NCBI RefSeq assembly: GCF_036013915.1
Contig: NZ_CP107899.1
Coordinates: forward strand, 6,076,001 to 6,140,000
DNA length: 64,000 nucleotides
Direction of reading: 5' to 3'
Source: Streptomyces sp. NBC_00464
GTDB taxonomy: Bacteria > Actinomycetota > Actinomycetes > Streptomycetales > Streptomycetaceae
Part shown: positions 20,085-29,552 of the stretch, piece by piece
How the letters are laid out: the number at the start of each line of letters is the position of its first letter
How positions within the stretch are numbered: position 1 is the first letter of the stretch
Position numbers and translations under genes: made by a program
Notes under the pieces: model-generated
Told to the model about the DNA's origin: nothing
The model's database searches: none
The model's input: only the letters and a program-made list of their open reading frames with translations

Positions 20085-21097
20085 TTCGACGCCGCCTTCT
20101 TCGCCGGCGCGGCCGTCTTCTTGGCAGCGGGCGCGGCCGGCGACGCGGACGCGGCGGCCTTGGGCTTCGCCGCCTCCCCGAGCCGCTCCACGCCGAACTT
20201 CACCGCGGACTCGTAGGTGTTGTCCGGGTCGAGCCGGCGCAGTTCCTCGGCGAGCAGCTCCGCGGTCTCCCGGCGCTTGAGCGCCACCGCACGGTCCGGC
20301 TGTCCCACCATGGAGAGCGTGGCCAGCGAACCGTCGGCCCGGTCCAGCACGATCGTGCCGGACTTGGTCTCCATCCGGACGGCCGTCAGACCGGGGCCGC
20401 CGGACATGGTGCGCTCGACCGGGACCTGCAGCCGGTCCGCGAGCCACATGGCCAGCAGCTCGCAGCTCGGGTTCTCGGACTCGCCCTCGACCGTAGCCGA
20501 GACGACGTCCACGGCCTGCTGGTCGAGCGCGGCCGCCAGCATCGAGCGCCAGGGCGTGATCCGGGTCCAGGACAGATCCGTGTCCCCGGGGGTGTACGAC
20601 TTGGCGCGCACCGCCAGTTCGTCGCTCGGGTGCTCCGCCGAGTACGCGTCCGTGATCCGGCGCTGGGCGAGTGCGCCCAGCGGGTCCTTCGCCGGATCGG
20701 CGGGCGCGGCCTCGGGCCACCAGACCACGACCGGGGCGTCCGGCAGCAGCAGCGGCAGGACGACCGACTGGGCGTGGTTGGCCAGTTCGCCGTGGAGCCG
20801 GAGCACCACGGTCTCACCGGTGCCCGCGTCGGAGCCGACCCGGACCTCGGCGTCCAGCCGGGCGTCGCGCCGGCTGCGCGGCGAGCGGCTGACCCGCTTG
20901 ATCACCGCGATGATCCGCGAGGGGTGCTCGCGCGAGGCGTCGCCGGCCGACTTGAGAGCGTCGTAGGCGTTCTCCTCGTCGGTGACGATGACCAGCGTGA
21001 GCACCATGCCGATCGCCGGGGTGCCGATGGCACGACGGGCCGACACCAACGCCTGGTTGATCTTGCTGGAAGTGGTTTCCGTGAGATCGATCTTCAT
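20081..21097 (-). CDS. opcA: Glucose-6-phosphate dehydrogenase assembly protein OpcA
   Basis: OpcA is the actinobacterial/cyanobacterial partner that assembles and activates Zwf. The 338-residue product begins MKIDLTETTSSKIN, has PVVVWWPEAAP and SRWQ-like TRITPWR segments of the family, and ends in an Ala/Lys-rich tail of about 28 residues (AAPAAKKTAAPAKKAASK). The ATG overlaps the zwf stop (ATGA) and its own stop overlaps the pgl start. Confidence 0.95.
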   Translation of the reverse strand: MKIDLTETTSSKINQALVSARRAIGTPAIGMVLTLVIVTDEENAYDALKSAGDASREHPSRIIAVIKRVSRSPRSRRDARLDAEVRVGSDAGTGETVVLRLHGELANHAQSVVLPLLLPDAPVVVWWPEAAPADPAKDPLGALAQRRITDAYSAEHPSDELAVRAKSYTPGDTDLSWTRITPWRSMLAAALDQQAVDVVSATVEGESENPSCELLAMWLADRLQVPVERTMSGGPGLTAVRMETKSGTIVLDRADGSLATLSMVGQPDRAVALKRRETAELLAEELRRLDPDNTYESAVKFGVERLGEAAKPKAAASASPAAPAAKKTAAPAKKAASK

Positions 21098-22626
21098 GGC
21101 CGGCGCCAGCTCCGTCCGTCTCGTGCGAGCATCTCGTCCGCCTCGGCCGGGCCCCAGGTGCCCGCCGGGTACTGCGCGGGCTTGCCGTGCTTGTCCCAGT
21201 ACTCCTCGATCGGGTCGAGGATGTTCCAGGAGAGTTCGACCTCCTGGTGGCGGGGGAAGAGGTTGGCGTCGCCGAGCAGCACATCGAGGATGAGCCGCTC
21301 GTAGGCCTCCGGGCTGGACTCGGTGAAGGACTCGCCGTAGGCGAAGTCCATCGTCACGTCCCGGACCTCCATCGAGGTGCCGGGCACCTTGGAGCCGAAC
21401 CGCACGGTCACGCCCTCGTCCGGCTGGACCCGGATGACCAGGGCGTTGCCGCCCAGCTCCTCCGTCGCCCCGGACTCGAACGGGAGGTACGGGGCGCGCT
21501 TGAAGACGACCGCGATCTCCGTGACCCGGCGGCCGAGCCGCTTTCCGGTACGGAGGTAGAACGGCACGTCCGCCCAGCGGCGGTTGTTGATCGTCAGCTT
21601 GATCGCGGCGAAGGTGTCGGTCTTCGACTTGGGGTCGATGCCGTCCTCCTCCAGATAGCCGAGGACTTCCTCGCCGCCCTGCCACGCGTGCGCGTACTGG
21701 CCGCGCACGGTGTGCTTGCCGAGGTCGTCCGGCAGCTCGACGGCCGTGAGCACCTTGAGCTTCTCGGCGACCAGGGCCTTCGGGTGGAAGGAGCCGGGCT
21801 CCTCCATCGCGGTCAGCGCCAGGAGCTGGAGCAGGTGGTTCTGGATGACGTCACGGGCGGCGCCGATGCCGTCGTAGTAGCCGGCCCGGCCGCCGATGCC
21901 GATGTCCTCGGCCATCGTGATCTGGACGTGGTCGACGTAGCTCCGGTTCCAGATCGGCTCGAACATCGTGTTGGCGAACCGCAGCGCCAGGATGTTCTGG
22001 ACCGTCTCCTTGCCCAGGTAGTGGTCGATCCGGAAGACCTCGTTGGGCGGGAAGACGTCGTGCACGAGCTGGTTGAGCTCCTGCGCGCTCTTCAGGTCGT
22101 GGCCGAAGGGCTTCTCGATGACGGCACGCCGCCAGGAACCCTCCTTCTGGTCCGCGAGCCCGTGCTTCTTGAGCTGCTGGACGACCTTGGGGAAGAACTT
22201 CGGCGGCACGGAGAGGTAGAAGGCGAAGTTGCCGCCCGTCCCCTGTGCCTGGTCGAGCTCCTGGATGGTCGCCTTCAGCGTCTCGAAGGCGTCGTCGTCG
22301 TCGAAGTTGCCCTGGACGAAGCGCATCCCCTGGATGAGCTGCTGCCAGACCTCTTCGCGGAACTCCGTACGGGCGTGCTGCTTGACGGCGTCGTGGACCT
22401 CCTGTGCGAAGTCCTCGTCCTGCCACTCGCGGCGCGCGAAACCGATGAGCGAGAAGCCCGGCGGCAGCAGGCCGCGATTGGCCAGGTCGTAGACGGCGGG
22501 CATCAGCTTCTTACGGGACAAATCGCCCGTGACGCCAAAGATGACCAGGCCCGACGGCCCCGCGATGCGCGGGAGCCGTCGGTCCTGGGCGTCACGGAGC
22601 GGGTTGGCTCCGGGAACACCAGACAA
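21094..22626 (-). CDS. zwf: Glucose-6-phosphate dehydrogenase
   Basis: It oxidises glucose 6-phosphate with NADP, the committing step of the oxidative pathway. The NADP loop is IFGVTGDLSRKKLMP, and the active-site signature is FRIDHYLGKETVQN with the catalytic His. The most upstream start compatible with a ribosome-binding site is a TTG at 22626 (GGAGGG, 9-nt spacing), giving 510 residues; a GTG four codons later is the alternative. It lies 5 bp after tal, and its stop overlaps opcA. Confidence 0.95.
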   Translation of the reverse strand: MSGVPGANPLRDAQDRRLPRIAGPSGLVIFGVTGDLSRKKLMPAVYDLANRGLLPPGFSLIGFARREWQDEDFAQEVHDAVKQHARTEFREEVWQQLIQGMRFVQGNFDDDDAFETLKATIQELDQAQGTGGNFAFYLSVPPKFFPKVVQQLKKHGLADQKEGSWRRAVIEKPFGHDLKSAQELNQLVHDVFPPNEVFRIDHYLGKETVQNILALRFANTMFEPIWNRSYVDHVQITMAEDIGIGGRAGYYDGIGAARDVIQNHLLQLLALTAMEEPGSFHPKALVAEKLKVLTAVELPDDLGKHTVRGQYAHAWQGGEEVLGYLEEDGIDPKSKTDTFAAIKLTINNRRWADVPFYLRTGKRLGRRVTEIAVVFKRAPYLPFESGATEELGGNALVIRVQPDEGVTVRFGSKVPGTSMEVRDVTMDFAYGESFTESSPEAYERLILDVLLGDANLFPRHQEVELSWNILDPIEEYWDKHGKPAQYPAGTWGPAEADEMLARDGRSWRRP

Positions 22627-22631
22627 AGTGG

Positions 22632-23750
22632 TCAGCCCTCCGAAGGGGCGAGGCGCTTGAGCTCTGCCTCGGTCGAGTTGAGCAGGTCGATCCAGGCGGC
22701 CTCGAACTTCTCGACGCCCTCGTCCTCCAGGAGCTGGACGACGTCGTCGTACGAGACACCCAGCTTCTCGACGGCGTCGAGCTCGGCACGGGCCTGCTCG
22801 TAGGTGCCGGCGATGGTGTTGCCCGTGATCTGTCCGTGGTCCGCGGTGGCGTCCAGGGTGGCCTCGGGCATGGTGTTCACCGTGCCGGGGGCGACCAGGT
22901 CGTCCACGTACAGCGTGTCCTTGTACGCGGGGTCCTTCACACCGGTGGAGGCCCACAGCGGACGCTGCTTGTTGGCGTGCGCCTTGTCGAGCGCGGCCCA
23001 GCGGTCCGAGGAGAAGACCTCCTCGAACGCCTGGTAGGCGAGCCGGGCGTTGGCGAGAGCCGCCTTGCCCTTGAGCGCCTTGGCCTCGTCGGTGCCGACC
23101 GCGTCGAGCCGCTTGTCGATCTCGGTGTCCACGCGGGACACGAAGAACGAGGCCACCGAGTGGATCTTGGAGAGGTCCAGGCCCGCGGCCTTCGCCTTCT
23201 CCAGGCCCGCCAGGTAGGCGTCCATGACCTCGCGGTAGCGCTCCAGCGAGAAGATCAGCGTGACGTTGACGCTGATGCCCTTGCCGATGACCTCGGTGAT
23301 CGCCGGCAGGCCGGCCTTCGTCGCCGGGATCTTGATGAGCGTGTTCGGCCGGTCCACCAGCCAGGCCAGCTGCTTGGCCTCGGCGATCGTGGGGGCCGTG
23401 TGGTGGGCCAGACGGGGGTCGACCTCGATGGAGACCCGGCCGTCCTGGCCGTCGGTGGCGTCGAAGACGGGACGCAGGATGTCGGCGGCGTCACGGACGT
23501 CCGCCGTGGTGATCATGCGGATGGCCTCGTCCACGGTGACCTTGCGGGTGGCGAGGTCGGTGAGCTGCTGCTCGTAACCGTCGCCGTGCGAGATCGCCTT
23601 CTGGAAGATCGAGGGGTTGGTGGTGACACCCACGACGTGGCTCTGGTCGATCAGCTCGGCGAGGTTGCCCGAGGTGATCCGCTTGCGCGAAAGGTCATCG
23701 AGCCAGATCGCCACGCCCTCGTCGGAGAGGCGCTTGAGTGCGTCTGTCAT
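22632..23750 (-). CDS. tal: Transaldolase
   Basis: It transfers dihydroxyacetone between sedoheptulose 7-phosphate and glyceraldehyde 3-phosphate. The 372 residues, starting [16 protein letters not shown], fit the long actinobacterial type. The N-terminal [14 protein letters not shown] and the Schiff-base Lys in [11 protein letters not shown] mark the active site. It is 34 bp after tkt in the same operon. Confidence 0.96.
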   Translation of the reverse strand: MTDALKRLSDEGVAIWLDDLSRKRITSGNLAELIDQSHVVGVTTNPSIFQKAISHGDGYEQQLTDLATRKVTVDEAIRMITTADVRDAADILRPVFDATDGQDGRVSIEVDPRLAHHTAPTIAEAKQLAWLVDRPNTLIKIPATKAGLPAITEVIGKGISVNVTLIFSLERYREVMDAYLAGLEKAKAAGLDLSKIHSVASFFVSRVDTEIDKRLDAVGTDEAKALKGKAALANARLAYQAFEEVFSSDRWAALDKAHANKQRPLWASTGVKDPAYKDTLYVDDLVAPGTVNTMPEATLDATADHGQITGNTIAGTYEQARAELDAVEKLGVSYDDVVQLLEDEGVEKFEAAWIDLLNSTEAELKRLAPSEG

Positions 23751-23784
23751 GAGAATTGCATCTCCTACTAGTCGTATAACGGCG

Positions 23785-25872
23785 TCAGCGCGTGACGGCG
23801 GCGAGAGATTCCCGGGCGGCGGCCGCGACGGCCTCGCCGGTGAAGCCGAACTCGCGGAAGAGGACCTTGGCGTCGGCCGAGGCACCGAAGTGCTCCAGCG
23901 AGACGATCCGGCCGGCGTCCCCGACGTACCGGTACCAGGTCAGGCCGATGCCCGCCTCGACGGCGACCCGGGCCTTCACCGACGGCGGCAGGACGCTGTC
24001 CTTGTACGCCTGGTCCTGCTCCTCGAACCACTCGACACACGGCATCGACACGACGCGGGTCGGGATGCCGGCGGCCTGGAGCTCCTCGCGCGCCTCGACG
24101 GCGAGGTGCACCTCGGAGCCGGTGCCGATGAGGACGACCTGGGCGTCGCCGCCCTCCGCGTCGAACAGCACGTAGCCGCCCTTGACCGCGTTCTCGTTCG
24201 CCTCGTACGTCGGCACGCCCTGGCGGGTCAGCGCCAGCCCGTGCGGAGCGCCCTTGCCGAACACCTTGGTGTAGCGGCGCAGGATCTCGCGCCAGGCGAG
24301 GGAGGTCTCGTTGGCGTCGGCCGGGCGGACGATGTTCAGGCCCGGGATGGCGCGCAGCGCGGCCAGGTGCTCCACCGGCTGGTGGGTCGGGCCGTCCTCG
24401 CCGAGACCGATCGAGTCGTGCGTCCACACGTACGTCACCGGCAGGTGCATCAGCGCGGACAGGCGCACGGCGTTGCGCATGTAGTCGGAGAACACCAGGA
24501 AGGTGCCGCCGTAGATGCGGGTGTTGCCGTGCAGCGCGATGCCGTTCATGGCCGCGGCCATGGCGTGCTCGCGGATGCCGAAGTGGATCGTGCGGCCGTA
24601 CGGGTCCGCACCCGGCAGCGGGTTGCCGGCCGGGAGGAACGACGACGTCTTGTCGATCGTGGTGTTGTTCGAGCCCGCGAGGTCGGCGGAGCCGCCCCAC
24701 AGCTCGGGGACGATCTCACCGAGTGCCTGGAGCACCTTGCCGGAGGCCGCGCGGGTGGCGACGCCCTTGCCGGGCTCGAAGACCGGGAGCTTGTCCTCCC
24801 AGCCCTCGGGCAGCTCGCCCGCGGAGATCCGGTCGAACTCGGCGGCGCGCTCCGGGTTGGCGGTGCGCCACGCGGCGAAGGTCTTCTCCCACTCGGCCTT
24901 GGCCTCGCGGCCGCGGTCCAGCGCCTCACGGGTGTGCGCGATGACCTCGTCGGCGACCTCGAAGGTCTTCTCCGGGTCGAAGCCCAGCACGCGCTTGGTC
25001 GCGGCGACCTCGTCGTCGCCGAGGGCGGAGCCGTGCGAGGCCTCGGTGTTCTGGGCGCTCGGCGCGGGCCAGGCGATGATCGAGCGGGCCGCGATGAACG
25101 ACGGGCGCTCGGTCTCGGCCTTGGCGGCCAGCAGCGCCTTGTACAGACCCGCCGGGTCCAGGTCGCCGCTGGGCAGCTGCTCGACGCGCTGGACGTGCCA
25201 GCCGTACGCCTCGTAGCGCTTCAGGGTGTCCTCGGAGACCGCGGTCTCCGTGTCGCCCTCGATGGAGATGTGGTTGTCGTCCCACAGCAGGACCAGGTTG
25301 CCCAGCTTCTGGTGCCCGGCCAGCGAGGACGCCTCCGCGGAGATGCCCTCCTGGAGGCAGCCGTCGCCGGCGATGGCCCACACCATGTGGTCGAAGGGGG
25401 AGGTGCCGGGGGCCGCCTCCGGGTCGAACAGGCCGCGCTCGTAGCGGGCCGCCATGGCCATGCCCACGGCGTTGGCGACACCCTGGCCCAGCGGGCCGGT
25501 CGTCGTCTCCACGCCGGTGGTGTGGCCGTACTCCGGGTGCCCCGGGGTCTTGGAGCCCCAGGTGCGGAAGGCCTTCAGGTCATCGAGCTCCAGGCCGTAC
25601 CCGGCCAGGTAGAGCTGGATGTAGAGGGTCAGGCTGGTGTGGCCCGCCGAGAGCACGAACCGGTCGCGGCCGGTCCACTCCGCGTCGGCGGGGTCGTGCC
25701 GCATCACCTTCTGGAAGATGGTGTACGCGGCGGGAGCCAGGCTCATGGCCGTACCCGGGTGGCCGTTTCCGACCTTCTGTACGGCGTCCGCGGCGAGGAC
25801 GCGGACGGTGTCCACGGCCCGCTGGTCCAATTCGGTCCACTGGAGGTCTGTGGTGGTCGGCTTGGTGCTCAC
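23785..25872 (-). CDS. tkt: Transketolase
   Basis: This thiamine-diphosphate enzyme moves two-carbon units between pentose and other sugar phosphates. The 695-residue length is standard. Motifs are [11 protein letters not shown], the ThDP/Mg motif [16 protein letters not shown] ending in DDNHIS, the active-site region [20 protein letters not shown] (written here with the seen sequence [15 protein letters not shown]) and [10 protein letters not shown]. The start is a GTG. It is the first gene of tkt-tal-zwf-opcA-pgl. Confidence 0.96.
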   Translation of the reverse strand: MSTKPTTTDLQWTELDQRAVDTVRVLAADAVQKVGNGHPGTAMSLAPAAYTIFQKVMRHDPADAEWTGRDRFVLSAGHTSLTLYIQLYLAGYGLELDDLKAFRTWGSKTPGHPEYGHTTGVETTTGPLGQGVANAVGMAMAARYERGLFDPEAAPGTSPFDHMVWAIAGDGCLQEGISAEASSLAGHQKLGNLVLLWDDNHISIEGDTETAVSEDTLKRYEAYGWHVQRVEQLPSGDLDPAGLYKALLAAKAETERPSFIAARSIIAWPAPSAQNTEASHGSALGDDEVAATKRVLGFDPEKTFEVADEVIAHTREALDRGREAKAEWEKTFAAWRTANPERAAEFDRISAGELPEGWEDKLPVFEPGKGVATRAASGKVLQALGEIVPELWGGSADLAGSNNTTIDKTSSFLPAGNPLPGADPYGRTIHFGIREHAMAAAMNGIALHGNTRIYGGTFLVFSDYMRNAVRLSALMHLPVTYVWTHDSIGLGEDGPTHQPVEHLAALRAIPGLNIVRPADANETSLAWREILRRYTKVFGKGAPHGLALTRQGVPTYEANENAVKGGYVLFDAEGGDAQVVLIGTGSEVHLAVEAREELQAAGIPTRVVSMPCVEWFEEQDQAYKDSVLPPSVKARVAVEAGIGLTWYRYVGDAGRIVSLEHFGASADAKVLFREFGFTGEAVAAAARESLAAVTR

Positions 25873-26346
25873 CCTGAGTCAGGGCTCCTCTCCACTGTCG
25901 TAAACCGGTGACTGTGACCGCACCGGGCGTTGTCGAGCCTACCCCCGTCAGCACCCGCGATTTCCGGCTCCTTCCAGGGTGCGGGCGGCCCGTCGAATCC
26001 GCCTCCCGTATGAGCGCAAGGGCTCACCGATGGGCTCACTCCGATGAGCGCGCGGGCTCACTCCTGAGGCCTCCGATGAGCATTCGGGGCCACCTCTGAG
26101 ACCCTCCGACGAGTGCGTTGGAGCACACCTGTGCGAGCGGTGGGCGCGGTCGTGCGGGCCGGTGCTCCACAGACATGCGCGCGGGCGTTCGCGCGTGTGC
26201 GACGGCAATGCCCGGCGCCACATCAACACGACCCCACCCCCGCGAAGGGCGGCCTGTCCCCAACGTCTACAGTGGTCTGGTTCGCGCAAGTCTTTACCGG
26301 GCCTTCACGCCCGGAGCTTGCTGGGATTTCTCTGTCAGGGGTGTGC
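25873..26346. other. Divergent regulatory region between tkt and ctaB (474 bp, no gene)
   Basis: No convincing coding region here: open frames lack Streptomyces codon bias. A -10-like TAGGCT reads leftward at 25936-25941 for tkt, and TACAGT reads rightward at 26268-26273 for ctaB; neither has a clear -35. The middle is occupied by a tandem repeat, listed separately. Confidence 0.5.
26009..26128. repeat. Four-copy imperfect tandem repeat, period about 33 bp
   Basis: Units begin at 26009, 26043, 26075 and 26108 (intervals 34, 32, 33). Each starts with a GATGAGC-like core (TATGAGCGC, GATGAGCGC, GATGAGCAT, GACGAGTGC) and continues to a GGGCTCAC-like block (GGGCTCAC, GGGCTCAC, GGGGCCAC, GGAGCACAC). 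The first three end in CTCC or CCTCC before the next unit. Within a unit, GAGC and GCTC can pair as a small inverted repeat. Divergence grows to the right. Confidence 0.65.
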
Positions 26347-27294
26347 GTGACGGCCGTCGAGTCCCGACCCGCAGGGGTCGCCTTGACTCCGAGCCCGGGG
26401 GGCCATCGCCCGTTCGGGGCCCGTGTCAAGGCATTCGTGGCGCTGACCAAGCCTCGGATCATCGAGCTGTTGCTGATCACCACTGTTCCGGTGATGTTCC
26501 TGGCCGCTCAGGGTGTACCCGACTTGTGGCTCGTACTCACGACCACGATCGGCGGATATCTGTCCGCCGGCGGTGCCAATGCACTGAACATGTACATCGA
26601 CCGCGATATCGACGCGTTGATGGACCGTACGTCGCAGCGCCCGCTGGTCACCGGCATGGTGAGCCCGCGCGAGTGCCTGGCCTTCGGTATCGCCCTCGCG
26701 GTGGTCTCGACGGTCTGGTTCGGCCTGCTGGTGAACTGGCTGTCGGCGGCGCTGTCGCTCGGTGCCCTGCTCTTCTACGTCGTCGTCTACACGATGATCC
26801 TGAAGCGCCGCACCTCGCAGAACATCGTCTGGGGCGGCATCGCGGGCTGTATGCCGGTGCTCATCGGCTGGTCGGCAGTGACGAACTCGATGTCCTGGGC
26901 CGCGGTGATCCTCTTCGCCGTCATCTTCTTCTGGACGCCGCCGCACTACTGGCCGCTCTCCATGAAGGTGAAGGACGACTACGCGCGGGTCGGCGTGCCC
27001 ATGCTTCCGGTCATTGCCTCCAACCGGGTGGTGGCCCGCCAGATCGTCCTCTACAGCTGGGTGATGGTGGCCGTCTCGCTGCTGCTGACCCCGCTGGGCT
27101 ACACCGGCTGGTTCTACACGGTGGTGGCGGTGCTGACGGGTGGCTTCTGGCTCTGGGAGGCGCACGGCCTGCTGAACCGGGCCAAGTCCGGCGTGACCGG
27201 CGGGAAGCTCAAGGAGATGCGACTGTTCCACTGGTCGATCACCTATGTGTCGCTGCTGTTCGTCGCCGTGGCGGTGGACCCCTTCCTGCGGTAG
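26347..27294 (+). CDS. ctaB: Protoheme IX farnesyltransferase (heme O synthase)
   Basis: It adds a farnesyl group to heme B to make heme O for cytochrome oxidase; CtaA, encoded 5 kb away, then makes heme A. The UbiA-fold signature is [19 protein letters not shown], with the second Asp-rich loop near [10 protein letters not shown]. About seven to nine membrane helices. I chose the GTG at 26347 (315 residues) because AGGGG lies 6 nt upstream; upstream in-frame sequence has no conserved look. A terminator follows. Confidence 0.94.
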   Translation: MTAVESRPAGVALTPSPGGHRPFGARVKAFVALTKPRIIELLLITTVPVMFLAAQGVPDLWLVLTTTIGGYLSAGGANALNMYIDRDIDALMDRTSQRPLVTGMVSPRECLAFGIALAVVSTVWFGLLVNWLSAALSLGALLFYVVVYTMILKRRTSQNIVWGGIAGCMPVLIGWSAVTNSMSWAAVILFAVIFFWTPPHYWPLSMKVKDDYARVGVPMLPVIASNRVVARQIVLYSWVMVAVSLLLTPLGYTGWFYTVVAVLTGGFWLWEAHGLLNRAKSGVTGGKLKEMRLFHWSITYVSLLFVAVAVDPFLR

Positions 27295-27315
27295 CACCTC
27301 CTCCGTATGACCTGC

Positions 27316-27359
27316 CGACGGGCGGGGAGCGTGGCACAGGCCACGCTCCCCGCCCGTCG
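27316..27359 (+). terminator. Strong hairpin terminator after ctaB
   Basis: A perfect 19-bp stem (27316-27334 with 27341-27359), loop CACAGG, 21 bp past the ctaB stop. Confidence 0.85.
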
Positions 27360-27392
27360 CACGTTGATCTACCCATCGGTAGCATCTTGTGC

Positions 27393-27749
27393 ATGGCAGA
27401 GACGGCTGAGACCCAGCAGGTGGACAGCAAGCAGGCGGCGCGCGCGGAGCGCAGGGCGGCCAGGCTGGCCAAGCAGATCGGTGCCTTCGCGAAGGCGCAC
27501 GGCGGCGCCGAGGGGCAGCTCGCCTACATCGGGCAGATGGGCACCCGCATCGTCCTCGTCGGCGAGGACGGCGGCTGGGGCGACCTCGTCGCCCCCTCGT
27601 ACGCGGTCGCCGAGAGCGCCGCGCAGAAGTCCGGGATCACGATGCACGAGTCCTTCGACGGCGAGTTCGCGGCGAAGGTCCACACGGGTCCGTACGAGTG
27701 GACCCGCATGGCCGGCATCCAGATCGGCGGCCCGGCCAACAAGGCCTGA
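27393..27749 (+). CDS. Conserved small soluble protein, unknown function
   Basis: The 118-residue protein starts at the ATG at 27393. The N-terminus is a charged helix rich in Ala/Arg (SKQAARAERRAARLAKQIG). The rest looks like a compact alpha/beta domain (ILVG-like RIVLVGEDGGWGDLVAPSY, GPYEWTRMAGIQIGG). I do not recognise a characterised family. It is flanked by two terminators, so it is probably monocistronic; a TTGATC (27364) before it may be part of its promoter. Confidence 0.75.
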   Translation: MAETAETQQVDSKQAARAERRAARLAKQIGAFAKAHGGAEGQLAYIGQMGTRIVLVGEDGGWGDLVAPSYAVAESAAQKSGITMHESFDGEFAAKVHTGPYEWTRMAGIQIGGPANKA

Positions 27750-27782
27750 GGGCTGCCGCGCGGGCGCGGCACACAACATGAC

Positions 27783-27830
27783 GACGGCGGAGGCCGGCCG
27801 GGGCACCTGCCCCGGCCGGCCTCCGCCGTC
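27783..27830 (+). terminator. Very stable hairpin terminator
   Basis: Arms 27783-27805 and 27808-27830 are a perfect 23-bp inverted repeat with almost no loop, 34 bp after the preceding stop. Confidence 0.85.
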
Positions 27831-27852
27831 ATGTCAGGCGCGGGAGTGTTAC

Positions 27853-27867
27853 TTAATTAGTAATTAA
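27853..27867. promoter_or_regulatory. AT-rich perfect palindrome (candidate operator of the galactonate operon)
   Basis: TTAATTA-G-TAATTAA is a perfect 15-bp palindrome made only of A/T except for its centre, which is striking in this GC-rich DNA. It lies 121 bp before the first cassette gene. A TTGACC hexamer follows immediately at 27869. The GntR/FCD regulator two genes down is the natural candidate to bind it. Confidence 0.5.
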
Positions 27868-27987
27868 CCTTGACCGCGTCCTACTCGCACCGTCACGCTG
27901 TGTCCGGGCTCCTCCGGCATGGCGAGCCCCGCTGCTGGGCCACGATGGCCGACAGCACACAGATGTCCTGAGGAGTCGATCCGCCGC

Positions 27988-28746
27988 ATGAACGCGCACC
28001 CCCGTTTCGCCGACAAGGTGGCGGTCGTCACCGGAGCCGCCTCGGGCATCGGTGCGGCCACCGCCGAACGGCTTGCCGCGGAGGGCGCCGCGGTGATCCT
28101 CGCGGACATCGCGGAGGACCTCGGCGAGAGCGTCGCCACAGCCATCCGCGCCGGGGGCGGCCGCGCCCTCTTCGTCCGCACCGATGTCTCCGACGAGGCC
28201 GACTGGCGGCGGGCCGTGGCCGCCGCGCACACCTTCGGCCCCGTCGGCGTCCTGGTGAGCAACGCCTATACGGTCGACGTCATCCCCGCCCACGAGATGA
28301 CCGTCGCCTCCTGGGAGCGGCAGCTCGCGGTGAACCTCACCGGCACCTTCCTCGGCTTCCGCGCGGTCCTGCCCGACCTGCGCGAACAGTGCGGAGCCGT
28401 GGTGCTGACCTCCTCGGTCCACGCCCACAAGGGCATCCCGGGGCACCCCGCCTACGCGGCGTCCAAGGGCGCGCTGCTCTCCCTGTGCGGCCAGCTCGCG
28501 GTGGAGTACGGACCCGAGGTGCGGGTCAACGCCGTGCTGCCCGGCCCCATCCTCACCGCGGCCTGGGACCGGGTGACAGAGGAGGACCGGCGCAGGAGCG
28601 TCGCCGAGACCGCCGCGGGCCGGTTCGGCACCCCCGGTGAGGCGGCCGCCGCCATCGCCTTCCTCGCCGCCGACGAAGCGTCCTACATCACCGGATCGAG
28701 CCTGCTCGTGGACGGCGGCTGGTCCGTCGTCAAGGCCTCGGCCTGA
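27988..28746 (+). CDS. Short-chain dehydrogenase/reductase
   Basis: The 252-residue classical SDR starts at the ATG after AGGAG. The cofactor loop is TGAASGIGAATAERLA. The catalytic Ser is in VLTSSVHAHKG, and the Tyr-Lys pair is in AYAASKGALL. The C-terminus YITGSSLLVDGGWSV is typical. As first gene of the galactonate cassette, it may oxidise D-galactose, another aldose, or a related alcohol; the substrate cannot be read from sequence. Confidence 0.88.
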   Translation: MNAHPRFADKVAVVTGAASGIGAATAERLAAEGAAVILADIAEDLGESVATAIRAGGGRALFVRTDVSDEADWRRAVAAAHTFGPVGVLVSNAYTVDVIPAHEMTVASWERQLAVNLTGTFLGFRAVLPDLREQCGAVVLTSSVHAHKGIPGHPAYAASKGALLSLCGQLAVEYGPEVRVNAVLPGPILTAAWDRVTEEDRRRSVAETAAGRFGTPGEAAAAIAFLAADEASYITGSSLLVDGGWSVVKASA

Positions 28747-28782
28747 CCACCGCCGTACCCCCCCCGGGGAGTCCCCGTAGCC

Positions 28783-28799
28783 CCCGTAGAGCAGAAAGG
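28783..28799 (+). repeat. CCCGTA-AGCAGA element before the GntR/FCD gene
   Basis: CCCGTAGAGCAGAAAGG matches the repeats found before the aldolase gene (30712-30777), again ending in the ribosome-binding purine run. Confidence 0.45.
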
Positions 28800-28808
28800 C
28801 ACACGGAC

Positions 28809-29552
28809 ATGACGCCATACGCGCGCCGCGGAGTGCACGGCCAGACCGTGGAGACTCTTGCGCGCCGGGTCCTGAGCGGCGAGATCCCCGAAGGGGCGAC
28901 CCTCGACCTCGTGGCGCTCCAGGGCGAGCTGGACGTCAGTCTGACCGCCCTGCGGGAGTCCCTGAAGGTTCTCGCGGCCAAGGGGATCGTCGACGCGCGC
29001 CAGAAGCGCGGCACCTTCGTCAGGGCCCGCTCCGACTGGAACCTGCTCGACGGGGACGTACTGCGCTGGCAGTTCGCCGGCGGCACCGAATCCGGCGCCG
29101 ACCTGGCACTGCTGCGCAACCTCGGCGAGGTCCGCGGCATCATCGAGCCGGCTGCCGTCCGGCTCGCCGCCGAACGCCGCACCGAGGCGGACCTGGTCAC
29201 CCTCGAAGCCGCGATCACGGCGATGGGCGACCAGGAGGGCGGTGCGGCCCACGCGGTCGAGGCCGACCTCGCCTTCCACCGTGCCCTCCTCGCGGCCACC
29301 CACAACGAACTGCTGGAACGCATGGAGATGGTCATCGAGTCCGGCCTCGCCCAACGCGACGAGATCGTGCACAGCTCCCAGCAGGGCGAAGACCCGGTAC
29401 CCAGCCACCGTGCCGTCCTGGACGCCGTCCGCGACCGGGACCCGGCCGCCGCCGAACACGCCATGCGGGCCCTGCTCGACCAAGCCGTACGCGACCTCGA
29501 CCGGGTGCACGGCACCGCGGCGGCCACCGACGAGGGGACCGCGGACCGGTGA
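28809..29552 (+). CDS. GntR-family regulator with FCD ligand domain, DgoR-like
   Basis: The 247-residue protein has an N-terminal winged helix (VETLARRVLSGEIPEGATL, then ALRESLKVLAAKGIVDARQKRGTFV split as ALRESLKVLAAKGIVDA and KRGTFV). A C-terminal FCD domain has metal-ligand-type residues: FHRALLAATHN and the SHRAVLDAV region. DgoR of E. coli, same class, represses galactonate genes and is released by galactonate. Coupled to dgoD (GTGA overlap). A local repressor role is inferred. Confidence 0.88.
   Translation: MTPYARRGVHGQTVETLARRVLSGEIPEGATLDLVALQGELDVSLTALRESLKVLAAKGIVDARQKRGTFVRARSDWNLLDGDVLRWQFAGGTESGADLALLRNLGEVRGIIEPAAVRLAAERRTEADLVTLEAAITAMGDQEGGAAHAVEADLAFHRALLAATHNELLERMEMVIESGLAQRDEIVHSSQQGEDPVPSHRAVLDAVRDRDPAAAEHAMRALLDQAVRDLDRVHGTAAATDEGTADR

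Noticed and set aside
26009..26128. The 33-bp repeats as a CRISPR array.
   Set aside because: The units are contiguous and diverged, without unique spacers between identical repeats, and no cas gene is present.
25873..26346. Long N-terminal extensions of ctaB reaching back to 26113 or earlier.
   Set aside because: The upstream part overlaps the tandem repeat, lacks coding bias, and the GTG at 26347 has a good AGGGG site and the family's usual N-terminus.
27750..27990. A small RNA gene in the 240 bp before the SDR gene.
   Set aside because: The only strong structure is the terminator hairpin; the rest is the A/T palindrome and promoter-like sequence.
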